Notes: a model not told the origin generated them from the letters alone. Positions 8,430 through 17,347 are shown, numbered from the stretch's first letter. The stretch: DNA of 64,000 bases from an uncultured Prevotella sp. (GCA_946998205.1 CAMPYJ010000005.1:27315-91314), one strand, 5' to 3'. Translations and numbers: made by a program.

Positions 8430-8461
8430 CAAATATATGACAGATTACTCAAAAAAACAAA
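8430..8461 (-). promoter_or_regulatory. promoter placed for leaderless transcription of the SDR gene
   Basis: TTTG (8458-8461), a 20-nt spacer and TATATTTG (8430-8437) on the minus strand. Only 5 nt separate the box from the ATG at 8424, so the transcript should start at or next to the A of the start codon. Confidence 0.65.
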
Positions 8462-8491
8462 GTATTTCATGACATAACGGATAAAATTAAG

Positions 8492-8499
8492 TATATTTG
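8492..8499 (+). promoter_or_regulatory. -7 promoter box for sppA
   Basis: TATATTTG fits TAnnTTTG and lies 26 nt before the sppA ATG. No clear -33 TTTG is present. Confidence 0.55.
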
Positions 8500-8525
8500 C
8501 ATTCAGTAATCAAAACATTATCTAT

Positions 8526-10295
8526 ATGAAAGATTTTTTCAAATATGTTGGAGCAACAGTCGTAGGCCTTATCGTTTTCGGACTCATCGTGTTGATTCTT
8601 GGCACGATGAGTATAGTAGGCTTGATATCATCCGCCCAAGCCACACAAGACGTAAGCAAAAACTCCGTTCTTGTTCTGAACCTTTCTGGTAGTTTGGCCG
8701 AACGAAGTAATGATAATGTTTGGGGAATGCTTACGGGAAAAGAATTTGGCTCCGTTGGACTGGACGACATTCTTTCTGCCATCAAGAAAGCGAAAAGCAA
8801 CGACAGAATCAGAGGAATCTATATACAGTCGGGTATCTTCTTGGCTAACTATGCCAGTAGACAAGAGATAAGAAACGCACTCGTAGACTTTAAGAAGAGC
8901 GGCAAAAAAATCATTGCCTACGGAGACAGCTACACACAGGGCAACTACTATTTGGCCTCAGTAGCAGACAAGGTCTTTCTGAATCCGCAAGGCATGATTG
9001 ACTGGCACGGCATTGGCGCTCAAACGATGTTCGTGAAAGACTTGCTGAAAAAAGTCGGCATACGGTTTCAGGTAGTCAAAGTTGGAAAATACAAGAGCGC
9101 TACGGAAATGTACATCGCCGACAAGATGAGCGACCCCAGCCGTGAGCAGACACAGGCGTACATAGACGGTATTTGGGCAGACGTGGTCAAGGCGGTGAGT
9201 GACAGCAGGAAAATCAGCGTGGAGAAATTGAACCAATATGCTGACAACTTGATTACTTTCAGTAACCCAAGGGACTATGTGGATAACAAACTGGTGGATG
9301 GCTTGCTTTATACCAATCAGGTAAAGGGCGAAGTGAAGAAGATGTTCGGGCTTGACAAGAACAAGCCTGTCAACCAAGTGAGTGTCAATGACATGCGCAG
9401 CATAAAGGAAGAGAGCGAAGGAAAACAGGTTGCGGTGTATTATGCGTACGGCTCCATCGTCGACAGTCCCGTGACCGGCAGCGTGCTTGGGGCTGAGCAC
9501 ATGATTGTTGGCTCGAAAGTTTGCAAGGACTTGGAAGCTTTGGCGGAAGACGATAACGTGAAAGCGGTTGTTCTCAGAATCAACTCAGGCGGCGGCAGCG
9601 CTTATGCCTCAGAGCAGATGTGGAATGAGGTTGAGCAATTGAAGAAGAAAAAACCCGTGGTGGTTTCAATGGGCGACATGGCTGCGTCAGGCGGATATTA
9701 CATGGGTTGCAATGCCAATTGGATAGTAGCGCAGCCCACCACCCTTACGGGCAGCATCGGTATTTTTGCCATGATACCAGACAGAAGTCAGCTGCTTACA
9801 CAGAAATTGGGAATCAAGTTTGACGAGGTGAAAACCAATAAGAATTCAACGTTCGGCACGTCAGCACGACCACTGAACGAAGAAGAAATCGGTTATCTCA
9901 CAAGATACATTGACAGGGGGTACGCTCTCTTCCGACAACGCGTGGCTGACGGGCGCAGATTGTCTGTCAATCAAGTAGAGGCTATCGCCCAAGGGCACGT
10001 CTTCACTGGGAAAGATGCCTTGAAAATCAAGTTGGTAGACGAGTTAGGCGGTTTGGATAAAGCGGTGGAGAAGGCTGCAAAGCTGGCTAAGCTGGATGAA
10101 TTCTACACGCAAGACTATCCCGAAAAGGCTGACTGGATAGACCAACTGACGGGTGCCGTGAGCGGCGGCAGCTATCTTGACGAGCAATTACGCGCCACAT
10201 TAGGCGAATATTACGAGCCCTTCATGCTGCTAAAGACAATGAATCAGCAAGACATGATTCAAGCTCGCATACCTTTTTATCTGAACATCAGATAA
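8526..10295 (+). CDS. sppA: signal peptide peptidase SppA, 67K type
   Basis: Membrane-anchored serine protease that degrades cleaved signal peptides. Length 589 matches the long, duplicated form. One transmembrane helix lies at about residues 7-30 (YVGATVVGLIVFGLIVLILG). The catalytic dyad of the family is visible: Lys190 in VGKYKSATEMY of the N-terminal half and Ser388 in MAASGGYYMGC of the C-terminal half. RINSGGGSAYASE (351-363) is the conserved glycine-rich strand-turn of the second half. The bulk of the protein should lie in the periplasm. It is the first gene of a plus-strand group with lpxK, punA and thiL; the gap to lpxK is 92 nt. Confidence 0.96.
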   Translation: MKDFFKYVGATVVGLIVFGLIVLILGTMSIVGLISSAQATQDVSKNSVLVLNLSGSLAERSNDNVWGMLTGKEFGSVGLDDILSAIKKAKSNDRIRGIYIQSGIFLANYASRQEIRNALVDFKKSGKKIIAYGDSYTQGNYYLASVADKVFLNPQGMIDWHGIGAQTMFVKDLLKKVGIRFQVVKVGKYKSATEMYIADKMSDPSREQTQAYIDGIWADVVKAVSDSRKISVEKLNQYADNLITFSNPRDYVDNKLVDGLLYTNQVKGEVKKMFGLDKNKPVNQVSVNDMRSIKEESEGKQVAVYYAYGSIVDSPVTGSVLGAEHMIVGSKVCKDLEALAEDDNVKAVVLRINSGGGSAYASEQMWNEVEQLKKKKPVVVSMGDMAASGGYYMGCNANWIVAQPTTLTGSIGIFAMIPDRSQLLTQKLGIKFDEVKTNKNSTFGTSARPLNEEEIGYLTRYIDRGYALFRQRVADGRRLSVNQVEAIAQGHVFTGKDALKIKLVDELGGLDKAVEKAAKLAKLDEFYTQDYPEKADWIDQLTGAVSGGSYLDEQLRATLGEYYEPFMLLKTMNQQDMIQARIPFYLNIR

Positions 10296-10387
10296 TCCAG
10301 AACATCAAGGATTTGTTCTTAACTCGCATCGGCACAGCGTTCATTAAACATGATGACGCACTGTACGAGTAAGACTCAATTTAATGA

Positions 10388-11566
10388 ATGAGGACAGAAG
10401 GAGATTATATAAAGATTAACGAATGGCTGCTGCCACTGAGTTGGCTGTATGGAATCGGCGTTAGGTTGCGCAATCAAATGTTTGAGATGGGCATCCTGAA
10501 AGAACAGACGTATGACATTCCCATCATCTCCGTCGGCAACATGACCGTGGGGGGTACGGGCAAAACGCCACATGTTGAATACCTTGTTCGCCTTCTTGGC
10601 GACATGACGAAAGTGGGTGTGCTGTCCAGGGGATATAAACGGAAAAGCAAAGGCTATGTGCTGGCAGGCGAAAAGTCGACCATGCAGGAAATCGGGGATG
10701 AGCCGTTCCAGATGAAATCCAAATTCCCAAATATCTTCGTTGCCGTGGACGAGAACAGAAGGAGGGGCATTGAGAACCTTACTTCTGACGCAGCAACGAA
10801 AGATGTTGACGTAATCATCCTTGACGACGCCTTCCAACATCGCTATGTGAAGCCAGGAATCAACATCCTGCTGGTGGACTATCACCGGTTCATCATGAAC
10901 GACCAACTGCTGCCAGCCGGACGTCTACGCGAACCACTGAGCGGGAAAAACCGAGCTGACGTGGTCATCGTGACCAAATGTCCCAAAGACTTGAAGCCAA
11001 TGGAGTTTCGGGTGTTGACCAAAAACATGGATCTCTACCCTTTTCAGTCACTGTTTTTCACGACAATCAAATATGGCAGTTTGCGGCCTATCTTTGGCGG
11101 TCCAACCCGCACTCTCCATACCATTAAGAAGACAAATGCGCTCTTGGTAACGGGCATCGCTTCGCCCAAGCAAATGTATGAAGACCTGAAACACCATTGT
11201 CAGCATGTTCATTCATTGAAATTCGCCGACCACCATCTGTTCACCGGGAAAGACATCGAGAAGCTGAATGCGCAATTTGAAGCAATCAAGTCACCGAAAA
11301 TTGCCATCACAACCGAAAAAGACGCCACGCGACTGGTTGCCGTAGACGGTCTCTCTGACCAAGTAAAGAATGCCATTTATTCATTACCGATACAAATAAG
11401 TTTTCTTCAGAACGATGAAGAAGCGTTCAATCATAAAATCATTAGTTATGTACGAAAAAATTCAAGAAACAGCATCCTGGCTGAAAGAAAGGATGACAAC
11501 AAGCCCAAAGACAGCAATCATCCTGGGAACGGGACTCGGACAATTAGCTTCAGAAATAACAGATAG
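10388..11566 (+). CDS. lpxK: tetraacyldisaccharide 4'-kinase (lipid A biosynthesis)
   Basis: Phosphorylates the 4' position of the lipid A disaccharide at the inner membrane. The P-loop GGTGKT is at residues 55-60 within ISVGNMTVGGTGKTP. LSRGYKRKSKGY, GDEPFQM, ILDDAFQHR and LLPAGRLREPL follow in the family order. The 392 residues end with a basic tail (KDDNKPKDSNHPGNG...) encoded over the first 119 nt of punA in another frame; the tail probably adds nothing to the kinase fold. Presence of lpxK agrees with a lipopolysaccharide-bearing organism, as does kdsB later in the window. Confidence 0.96.
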   Translation: MRTEGDYIKINEWLLPLSWLYGIGVRLRNQMFEMGILKEQTYDIPIISVGNMTVGGTGKTPHVEYLVRLLGDMTKVGVLSRGYKRKSKGYVLAGEKSTMQEIGDEPFQMKSKFPNIFVAVDENRRRGIENLTSDAATKDVDVIILDDAFQHRYVKPGINILLVDYHRFIMNDQLLPAGRLREPLSGKNRADVVIVTKCPKDLKPMEFRVLTKNMDLYPFQSLFFTTIKYGSLRPIFGGPTRTLHTIKKTNALLVTGIASPKQMYEDLKHHCQHVHSLKFADHHLFTGKDIEKLNAQFEAIKSPKIAITTEKDATRLVAVDGLSDQVKNAIYSLPIQISFLQNDEEAFNHKIISYVRKNSRNSILAERKDDNKPKDSNHPGNGTRTISFRNNR

Positions 11567-12257
11567 TTACGAATTCGCCTACACTGACATTCCCAATTTC
11601 CCGCTGTCCACGGTGGAAGGTCATTCAGGAAAACTCATTTTTGGTAAGCTGGGAGGCAAGGACATCATGGCCATGCAAGGCCGATTCCACTATTATGAAG
11701 GTTATGACATGAAAGAAGTAACCTTCCCGGAACGCATCATGTACGAGCTGGGTATCGATACTTTGTTCGTTTCCAACGCCGCGGGAGGAATGAATCCCGA
11801 CTTTAAAATTGGAGATTTGATGATTATCGACGATCATATTAACTTCTTCCCGGAGCATCCACTACATGGAAAGAACTTCCCAACTGGTCCAAGATTCCCA
11901 GACATGCACGAGGCCTATGACGGACAACTGAGAACTCTGGCTGATAAAATTGCCAAAGAAAAAGGTATCAGAGTGGTTCATGGCGTCTACGTTGGCGTAC
12001 AGGGACCCACTTTTGAAACACCTGCAGAATACAGGATGTATCATCGCTTAGGGGGTGACGCTGTTGGTATGAGCACCGTACCCGAAGTCATCGTGGCCCG
12101 TCACTGTGGTATCAAGGTATTTGGAATGAGCATCATAACCGACTTGGGCATAGAGGGACAACCCGCAGAAGTTTCTCATGAAGAGGTGCAGGCTGCTGCC
12201 AACAAGGCGCAACCACTGATGACTGAAATCATGAGCGAAATCATCAAGAGAAGTTAG
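11448..12257 (+). CDS. punA: purine-nucleoside phosphorylase
   Basis: Phosphorolysis of purine nucleosides to base and ribose 1-phosphate; trimeric PNP family. Start 11448 (MYEKIQETASWLKE) is chosen over the in-frame ATG at 11415 because it fits the family N-terminus. The phosphate loop is ILGTGLG (25-31), GHSG follows near 58-61, FVSNAAGGMNP near 107-117, and the catalytic Glu is Glu190 in FETPAEYRM. GMSTVPEVIVARH is conserved. Where well-studied PNPs have Asn in ITN (contact with the 6-oxo group), this protein has Asp232 (SIITDLGIEG), so specificity may be broader or shifted. The first 119 nt overlap the end of lpxK out of frame. Confidence 0.95.
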   Translation: MYEKIQETASWLKERMTTSPKTAIILGTGLGQLASEITDSYEFAYTDIPNFPLSTVEGHSGKLIFGKLGGKDIMAMQGRFHYYEGYDMKEVTFPERIMYELGIDTLFVSNAAGGMNPDFKIGDLMIIDDHINFFPEHPLHGKNFPTGPRFPDMHEAYDGQLRTLADKIAKEKGIRVVHGVYVGVQGPTFETPAEYRMYHRLGGDAVGMSTVPEVIVARHCGIKVFGMSIITDLGIEGQPAEVSHEEVQAAANKAQPLMTEIMSEIIKRS

Positions 12258-12392
12258 GGCACGCTCACCGTATGCTGACGAGCGGGTTGACAAGGCATAT
12301 CCACGCTTTCGCGTTTCCATAAAAGTCACGGGGTATTCCTGTCAACTCATTTTGTGACCCATAGATTTTACAGCAAATTACCACTCAAACGA

Positions 12393-13499
12393 ATGACGGA
12401 CATTTCAAAACTGGGTGAATTCAAACTCATTGATCACCTCACAAAAGACATCCAAATACAGAACAAATCAACAAAACTTGGCGTTGGTGACGATTGTGCC
12501 GTGATGCACTATCCCGATAAGGAGGTACTGATGACCACCGACATGCTGATGGAAGGCGTTCATTTCGACCTCACCTACATCGACATGCAGCACCTTGGCT
12601 ACAAGTCAGCCATGGTGAATATCAGCGATATATTTGCCATGAACGGATCACCCAAGCAGTTGTTGGTGAGCTTAGCCATCGACAAAAGGTTCAAGGTGGA
12701 AGACATGGAGGCTTTTTACAGCGGCCTGCAAATGGCATGCGACAAATGGCATGTGGACATCGTGGGAGGCGACACGACATCCTCGCGCACGGGGATGGCC
12801 ATCAGCATCACTTGCGTTGGGGATGCAAAAAAGGAAGACATCGTCTATCGCAGCGGTGCTAAAGACACTGACTTGATTTGTGTCAGCGGTGATTTGGGCG
12901 CCGCCTACATGGGACTGATGTTGTTAGAACGTGAGAAAGACGTATATTATCAGCAGATAGATGAACTTAACAAGAAGCTGAAAGCTGCGCAAAAGGAGCA
13001 AGACAACCAACTCGTTGAACACCTGAAGAAGAAGCTTAGCGAGCTTGGTAACTTCCAACCAGACTTTTCAGGGAAAGAGTATCTGCTGCAAAGACAATTG
13101 CAGACAGAAGCAAGAGGAGACATCATTGAAAAGCTCCAGACAGCCAACATCCACCCTACTGCCATGATTGACATCTCCGACGGATTGAGCAGCGAACTGC
13201 TACATATATGCAAACAAAGCAAATGCGGATGTAGAATTTATGAGAAGAACCTCCCAATTGACTACCAAACAGCCGTCATGGCAGAAGAACTGAACATGAA
13301 CGTCACGACTTGCGCATTGAATGGCGGCGAAGACTACGAGCTGCTTTTCACCGTTCCCATCACCGATCATGAAAAGATACAGCAAGTAGAAGGCGTGCGA
13401 ATGATTGGACATATCACCAAAGAATCATTGGGAGCCCAACTAATCACTCGTGATAATCAGGAATTTACACTACGGGCTCAAGGGTGGAATCCATTGTAA
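12393..13499 (+). CDS. thiL: thiamine-monophosphate kinase
   Basis: Phosphorylates thiamine monophosphate to thiamine diphosphate with ATP; PurM/AIR-synthase-like fold. The ATG at 12393 starts MTDISKLGEFKLIDHL, the usual ThiL opening, so it is preferred over the frame opened at 12354. Metal- and ATP-binding motifs are GVGDDCAV, TTDMLMEGVHFDL, SDIFAMNGSP and VGGDTTSS; DISDGLSSELLHIC and NGGEDYELLF lie in the C-terminal half. The protein has 368 residues, with a charged, probably helical insert of about 35 residues (ELNKKLKAAQKEQDNQLVEH is its core) after the LEREKDVYYQQ helix. Gap from punA is 135 nt with no clear promoter. Confidence 0.95.
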   Translation: MTDISKLGEFKLIDHLTKDIQIQNKSTKLGVGDDCAVMHYPDKEVLMTTDMLMEGVHFDLTYIDMQHLGYKSAMVNISDIFAMNGSPKQLLVSLAIDKRFKVEDMEAFYSGLQMACDKWHVDIVGGDTTSSRTGMAISITCVGDAKKEDIVYRSGAKDTDLICVSGDLGAAYMGLMLLEREKDVYYQQIDELNKKLKAAQKEQDNQLVEHLKKKLSELGNFQPDFSGKEYLLQRQLQTEARGDIIEKLQTANIHPTAMIDISDGLSSELLHICKQSKCGCRIYEKNLPIDYQTAVMAEELNMNVTTCALNGGEDYELLFTVPITDHEKIQQVEGVRMIGHITKESLGAQLITRDNQEFTLRAQGWNPL

Positions 13500-13645
13500 A
13501 TGAACTCTTTGTGTATGAGTTGGCCATCGAAAACGACTCTGATGACAGACGCATGCCTGCACTTTCATCGTGCGTTCTCTTTGTTAACAAATATTAATCA
13601 GTAACATTTTTTCAAGAAATGTTTCGGTGATTAGATAATATTTCT

Positions 13646-13653
13646 TACCTTTG
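13646..13653 (+). promoter_or_regulatory. -7 promoter box for tRNA-Phe
   Basis: TACCTTTG lies 16 nt before the mature tRNA 5' end and matches TAnnTTTG exactly. Confidence 0.7.
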
Positions 13654-13669
13654 CAACCGCAAAAGCAAT

Positions 13670-13742
13670 GGTGCCATAGCTCAGTTGGTAGAGCAAAGGA
13701 CTGAAAATCCTTGTGTCCCCGGTTCGATTCCTGGTGGTACCA
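13670..13742 (+). tRNA. tRNA-Phe (anticodon GAA)
   Basis: A full cloverleaf can be drawn. The acceptor stem is GGTGCCA / TGGTACC with discriminator A. The D-arm is AGCTCAGTTGGTAGAGC. The anticodon loop CTGAAAA gives GAA. The T-loop is GTTCGATTC, with one C-T mismatch in the T stem. CCA is not fully encoded (the sequence after the discriminator reads CA). Confidence 0.95.
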
Positions 13743-13761
13743 CAGTGAAAAGATTGCAATG

Positions 13762-13793
13762 AAAAAGTCCTGAACACTTGTTCAGGACTTTTT
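13762..13793. terminator. bidirectional terminator between tRNA-Phe and rlmH
   Basis: AAAAAGTCCTGAACA pairs with TGTTCAGGACTTTTT around a short loop. It ends in T-runs on both strands, so it serves tRNA-Phe (plus) and rlmH (minus). Confidence 0.85.
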
Positions 13794-13845
13794 ATTTGCT
13801 CTTACTTGTTCTGCCGTACGCTCATCAATAGCCAGATTTTAGCGG

Positions 13846-14316
13846 CTATTCGTGATGATAAGGCTCGCCTTTCAGGATGGTACAAGCACGATACAACTGC
13901 TCAACAAAGATAAGGCGTACCATCTGATGCGAGAACGTCAATTTAGACAGAGAAATCTTCTCATCGGCACGCGCATAGACTTCCGGAGAGAAACCATATG
14001 GACCACCAATCACAAAAACAAGTTTTCTAACCGACTGTTGCTTCTTTTCCATCCAAGCAGCCAATTCAACGCTCCTAAACTCTCTGCCACGCTCATCCAA
14101 TAAGACAACAGTATCAGCAGGCTCTATCTTCTTAAGAATCAACTGCCCCTCCTGCACTCGCTGTTGATCCGCACCCCTTTTCTTATTGTATTTCAGCTCA
14201 GGAATAACGGTCATGCCAAATGGTACATAATGACAAGTCCTCCGTATATAATCCTCTATACCTGCGGTGAAATGCGGATTATCCGTCTTACCCACCACTA
14301 TCAGCTCTGTTTTCAT
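13846..14316 (-). CDS. rlmH: 23S rRNA (pseudouridine(1915)-N3)-methyltransferase RlmH
   Basis: SPOUT-class methyltransferase that modifies pseudouridine 1915 in helix 69 of 23S rRNA. Start 14316 (MKTELIVVGKTDN) matches the family start and drops three residues from the longest frame, giving 156 residues, the usual size. The trefoil-knot SAM site is FVIGGPYGFSPEVYARAD, and the C-terminus SLSKLTFSHQMVRLIFVEQL with ILKGEPYHHE is highly conserved. It stands downstream of the DUF4491 gene on the same strand with a gap of 79 nt. Confidence 0.96.
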   Translation of the reverse strand: MKTELIVVGKTDNPHFTAGIEDYIRRTCHYVPFGMTVIPELKYNKKRGADQQRVQEGQLILKKIEPADTVVLLDERGREFRSVELAAWMEKKQQSVRKLVFVIGGPYGFSPEVYARADEKISLSKLTFSHQMVRLIFVEQLYRACTILKGEPYHHE

Positions 14317-14395
14317 CTGCCGCAAGGTTTTCCTACCACATTCGCCCCGTCACCATTCATTGAAGAAATCACTTGTCTCCACTCTGCACGGAAAG

Positions 14396-14713
14396 TCATT
14401 TCTCATCCGAGTTGATGACGTCGTATTGATCTTTCCGCTTTGGATTCATCGGAAACCATCCTTTTTCTACCCGTTTCTTTTGAGAGAACAGCTCCCCAAT
14501 GGTCCACAAGCACGAAGCGCCCAATACGCCAAGGAACGATGAGAACATGACGTCTTCTACAAAAAGTGACGCTATGACAGACAGAATGCCCACAAACAGG
14601 AATATCCACCAGGGACGAACGCCCCAATTGTACTCCACCTTGATCACCAACGGATGAAAGAGTCCGATGATAAGGAATGTTGACACCGCTATTATCAGTC
14701 CTTTGTAATACAT
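14396..14713 (-). CDS. DUF4491-family small membrane protein
   Basis: A 105-residue protein with three predicted membrane helices: about 4-27 (YKGLIIAVSTFLIIGLFHPL), 34-53 (RPWWIFLFVGILSVIASLF) and 57-75 (VMFSSFLGVLGASCLWTIGE). A cytosolic basic tail QKKRVEKGWFPMNPKRK follows. The pattern and the closing GWFP.NPKRK motif are those of DUF4491 proteins of Bacteroidota and Firmicutes, whose function is not known. It precedes rlmH on the same strand. Confidence 0.85.
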   Translation of the reverse strand: MYYKGLIIAVSTFLIIGLFHPLVIKVEYNWGVRPWWIFLFVGILSVIASLFVEDVMFSSFLGVLGASCLWTIGELFSQKKRVEKGWFPMNPKRKDQYDVINSDEK

Positions 14714-14822
14714 GGCTATCGTTAAGTTTCTAATCTGAAATTGCTAATCAATCACTATGTTAATAGCTTTTGCAAAAGTACAAAAAAACTCTTAACGACC
14801 GAAAATTCTCATTTAAAATTAC

Positions 14823-14830
14823 TACCTTTG
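14823..14830 (+). promoter_or_regulatory. -7 promoter box for the phosphohexose mutase
   Basis: TACCTTTG lies 35 nt before the chosen ATG at 14866. This also argues against the longer frame that opens at 14770, upstream of the promoter. Confidence 0.65.
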
Positions 14831-14865
14831 TCAAACAATACATACAACTTAAACAACATAAAGAT

Positions 14866-16614
14866 ATGGCAAACAACGCAGAACTGATTGCCCAGTGTGA
14901 ACAGAAGGCAAAACAATGGCTGTCTCCCGCATTTGATGAGGAGACACAGAACGAAGTGAAAGCAAAGATGGAAGCTGACGACAAGTCAGACTTAATCGAT
15001 TCTTTCTACAAAGATTTAGAGTTTGGAACGGGTGGACTTCGCGGTATCATGGGTGCCGGAAGCAACCGCATGAACATCTACACGGTGGGAATGGCTACAC
15101 AGGGGTTTGCCAACTACCTGAAGAAAAACTTCCAAGATCGCGCATCCATATCCGTCGTCGTGTGCCACGATTGCCGCAACAACAGCCGTAAATTCGCCGA
15201 AAGCGTCGCTGACATCTTCACGGCCAACGGCATCAAGGCGTATCTGTTCGACGACATGCGGCCTACACCCGAATGCTCATTCGCCATCAGGCACCTCGGT
15301 TGTCAAGCCGGCGTGAACATAACGGCCAGTCACAACCCCAAGGAATACAATGGATACAAAGCTTACTGGGAAGACGGCGCACAAGTGTTGGCCCCACACG
15401 ACATGGGTATCATCAATGAAGTGAACAAGGTGAAAGTAGAAGACGTTAAGTTTGAAGGTAACAAACAACTGCTTCAAATCATCGGAGAGGATGTAGATCA
15501 AGCCTTCCTCGACGCTGTCAAGACCGTAAGCATCGACCCGGAAGTGATTAAACGCCAACACGATTTGAAAATCGTTTACACCCCTTTGCACGGCACTGGC
15601 ATGAAGATGATTCCGCGCTCGCTCAAATACTGGGGCTTCGACAACGTGCATTGCGTCAAGGAACAAATGGTAAAGGATGGCAACTTCCCTACCGTTGTTT
15701 CTCCAAATCCAGAAAATGGTGAAGCATTGACATTGGCTTTGCGCGACGCCAAACAACTGGATGCCGACATCGTGATGGCCAGTGACCCTGACGCCGACCG
15801 CGTTGGCATGGCATGCAAGAACGACAAGGGCGAGTGGATCTTGATAAACGGAAACCAAACATGCTTGATTTTCCTATATTACATCATCACCAACCGCAAG
15901 AACGTTGGACTGTTGAAGCCAACTGACTATATCGTCAAGACCATCGTGACCACGGAGGTGATTCGGAAAGTTGCCGAGAAAAACAACATTGAGATGATTG
16001 ACTGCTACACCGGATTCAAGTGGATTGCTCGTGAAATACGCGTCGCTGATCCCGGCAAGAAATACATCGGCGGCGGCGAAGAGAGCTATGGATTCATGGC
16101 AGCCGACTTTGTTCGCGACAAGGACGCAGTGAGCGCCATGTGTCTCTTGGCCGAAATTTGCGCCTACGCCAAAGACCAAGGCAAGACACTTTACGACCTT
16201 CTTCTGGACATCTATCTGGAATACGGCTTCTCCAAGGAGTTTACCGTCAACGTTGTGCGGCCCGGAAAGACTGGCGCAGACGAGATCAAGACCATGATGG
16301 AGAACTTCAGAAAGAATCCGCCGACAGAGCTTGGTGGATCAAAGGTCGTCGTATGGAAAGACTACCAGACACTCGAACAGCGTGACGCCAAGGGGAACGT
16401 CTCCAAACTTGACATGCCCGACACCAGCAATGTGCTGCAATGGTTCTGCGATGACGGCACCAAGGTGAGCGTTCGACCATCGGGTACGGAGCCTAAAATC
16501 AAGTTCTACCTGGAGGTAAAAGGCACGATGAAATGTGCCGGATGCTACGAACGTTGCGACGCAGAGGCCAATGAAAAAATCAATGCCATCAAGAAAAGCC
16601 TGCGCCTTGAGTAA
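14866..16614 (+). CDS. phospho-sugar mutase (phosphoglucomutase/phosphomannomutase)
   Basis: Interconverts hexose 1- and 6-phosphates in the cytosol, feeding glycogen, nucleotide sugars and glycolysis. The start at 14866 (MANNAELIAQCEQ) sits after the promoter box. The 582 residues show the four-domain alpha-D-phosphohexomutase plan: the phosphoserine loop NITASHNPKEYNGYK with Ser155, the metal loop SDPDADRVG near 304-312, the sugar loop GGGEESYGF near 405, and the phosphate-binding loop RPSGTEPKIKFY near the C-terminus. Its length and the GTGGLRG motif (55-61) place it with the PGM2-like long forms. It may act in one pathway with glgB at 27.6 kb. Confidence 0.93.
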   Translation: MANNAELIAQCEQKAKQWLSPAFDEETQNEVKAKMEADDKSDLIDSFYKDLEFGTGGLRGIMGAGSNRMNIYTVGMATQGFANYLKKNFQDRASISVVVCHDCRNNSRKFAESVADIFTANGIKAYLFDDMRPTPECSFAIRHLGCQAGVNITASHNPKEYNGYKAYWEDGAQVLAPHDMGIINEVNKVKVEDVKFEGNKQLLQIIGEDVDQAFLDAVKTVSIDPEVIKRQHDLKIVYTPLHGTGMKMIPRSLKYWGFDNVHCVKEQMVKDGNFPTVVSPNPENGEALTLALRDAKQLDADIVMASDPDADRVGMACKNDKGEWILINGNQTCLIFLYYIITNRKNVGLLKPTDYIVKTIVTTEVIRKVAEKNNIEMIDCYTGFKWIAREIRVADPGKKYIGGGEESYGFMAADFVRDKDAVSAMCLLAEICAYAKDQGKTLYDLLLDIYLEYGFSKEFTVNVVRPGKTGADEIKTMMENFRKNPPTELGGSKVVVWKDYQTLEQRDAKGNVSKLDMPDTSNVLQWFCDDGTKVSVRPSGTEPKIKFYLEVKGTMKCAGCYERCDAEANEKINAIKKSLRLE

Positions 16615-16623
16615 ACCAAGAAA

Positions 16624-16660
16624 CAAATTGAGCTTCCATCAACGGAGGCTCAATTTGTTG
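16624..16660. terminator. hairpin after the phospho-sugar mutase gene
   Basis: CAAATTGAGCTTCC pairs over 14 positions (with G-T pairs) with GGAGGCTCAATTTG, separated by a 6-nt loop. There is no long T-run; it may end transcription or protect the 3' end. Confidence 0.55.
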
Positions 16661-16670
16661 CTTCATACTC

Positions 16671-16789
16671 TATGTCATTGAGTGTGACCACTAAAGGCAA
16701 TGAGTTTAACAACCAAAGTCAAAGTGTTTGGACAACAAACCCATGGAATTTGGTATCCAATCTCCATGGGTTTATATTCAATTGTCATT
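16671..16789. repeat. 22-bp tandem repeat, about five units
   Basis: Units start at 16671, 16693, 16715, 16737 and 16759 (the last is 21 bp). They share the pattern AAAgtC, ATTGAGTTTG-like core, then a purine-rich end and CC. Within it AAACCCATGGA (16737-16747) and TCCATGGGTTT (16762-16772) make a perfect 11-bp hairpin. The larger gap 16615-17377 contains no convincing gene. Confidence 0.75.
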
Positions 16790-16813
16790 CAAACAATTGC
16801 GAATTAAGATTAC

Positions 16814-16833
16814 AGGGCGGTTCCTATAAATAA
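16814..16833 (+). repeat. single GGGCGGTT-family end
   Basis: AGGGCGGTTCCTATAAATAA resembles the terminal repeat of the elements at 60.1 and 61.2 kb with one extra C. No partner end is seen nearby. It lies between two blocks of the 22-bp repeat. Confidence 0.45.
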
Positions 16834-16856
16834 CACAAGCCCGTAGATTCAACTTC

Positions 16857-16922
16857 AAAATGCATGACCTTGGCGGGCAATGTCATTGTGATTGAGGGCC
16901 AAGCTCAATAAGTTTCTCACGC
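16857..16922. repeat. 22-bp tandem repeat, three degenerate units
   Basis: Units start at 16857, 16879 and 16901. The middle unit (AATGTCATTGTGATTGAGGG then CC) is nearest to the family pattern and the outer two are more diverged. It is the second block in the same intergenic gap. Confidence 0.6.
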
Positions 16923-17347
16923 ATGCTGCAAGATACTCGTATCACATTAATTATAAATACATTTCAATGATTACCGCCTTGGCTTTTTTGACAGAAAGCG
17001 AGCAATGGGCCAACGACCGTCACACCCTTTCTCAAGGCTCATCCTCACCGCAACGAGCCTTCTCGACAGGAAAGCGGATGAACCCAACGAGTAGGTGAGC
17101 ACCTGCGCCCTGCAGACGAAACAAACCTGCCGGCACAAAAGCGGCGCGCATCTGTGCCAAATCCGCATCATCCGGTCAATTCATTGTTTCAACAATATTG
17201 TCGTTGCATGAAAAAGCCATGCCTCGCATACCTTTTAATAATGACGCAACAACGTTAACAGTCGATTTCTCCCCATACGACATCACCATTTTTAGGTATT
17301 TTGCGCATTGCAATATCTTTTGCAACATTGTTGCCCATCTATTTTTG

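Noticed and set aside
16892..17098. 68-codon frame between the mutase and feoB
   Set aside because: It lies over the repeat block, has no promoter, and its translation is not protein-like.
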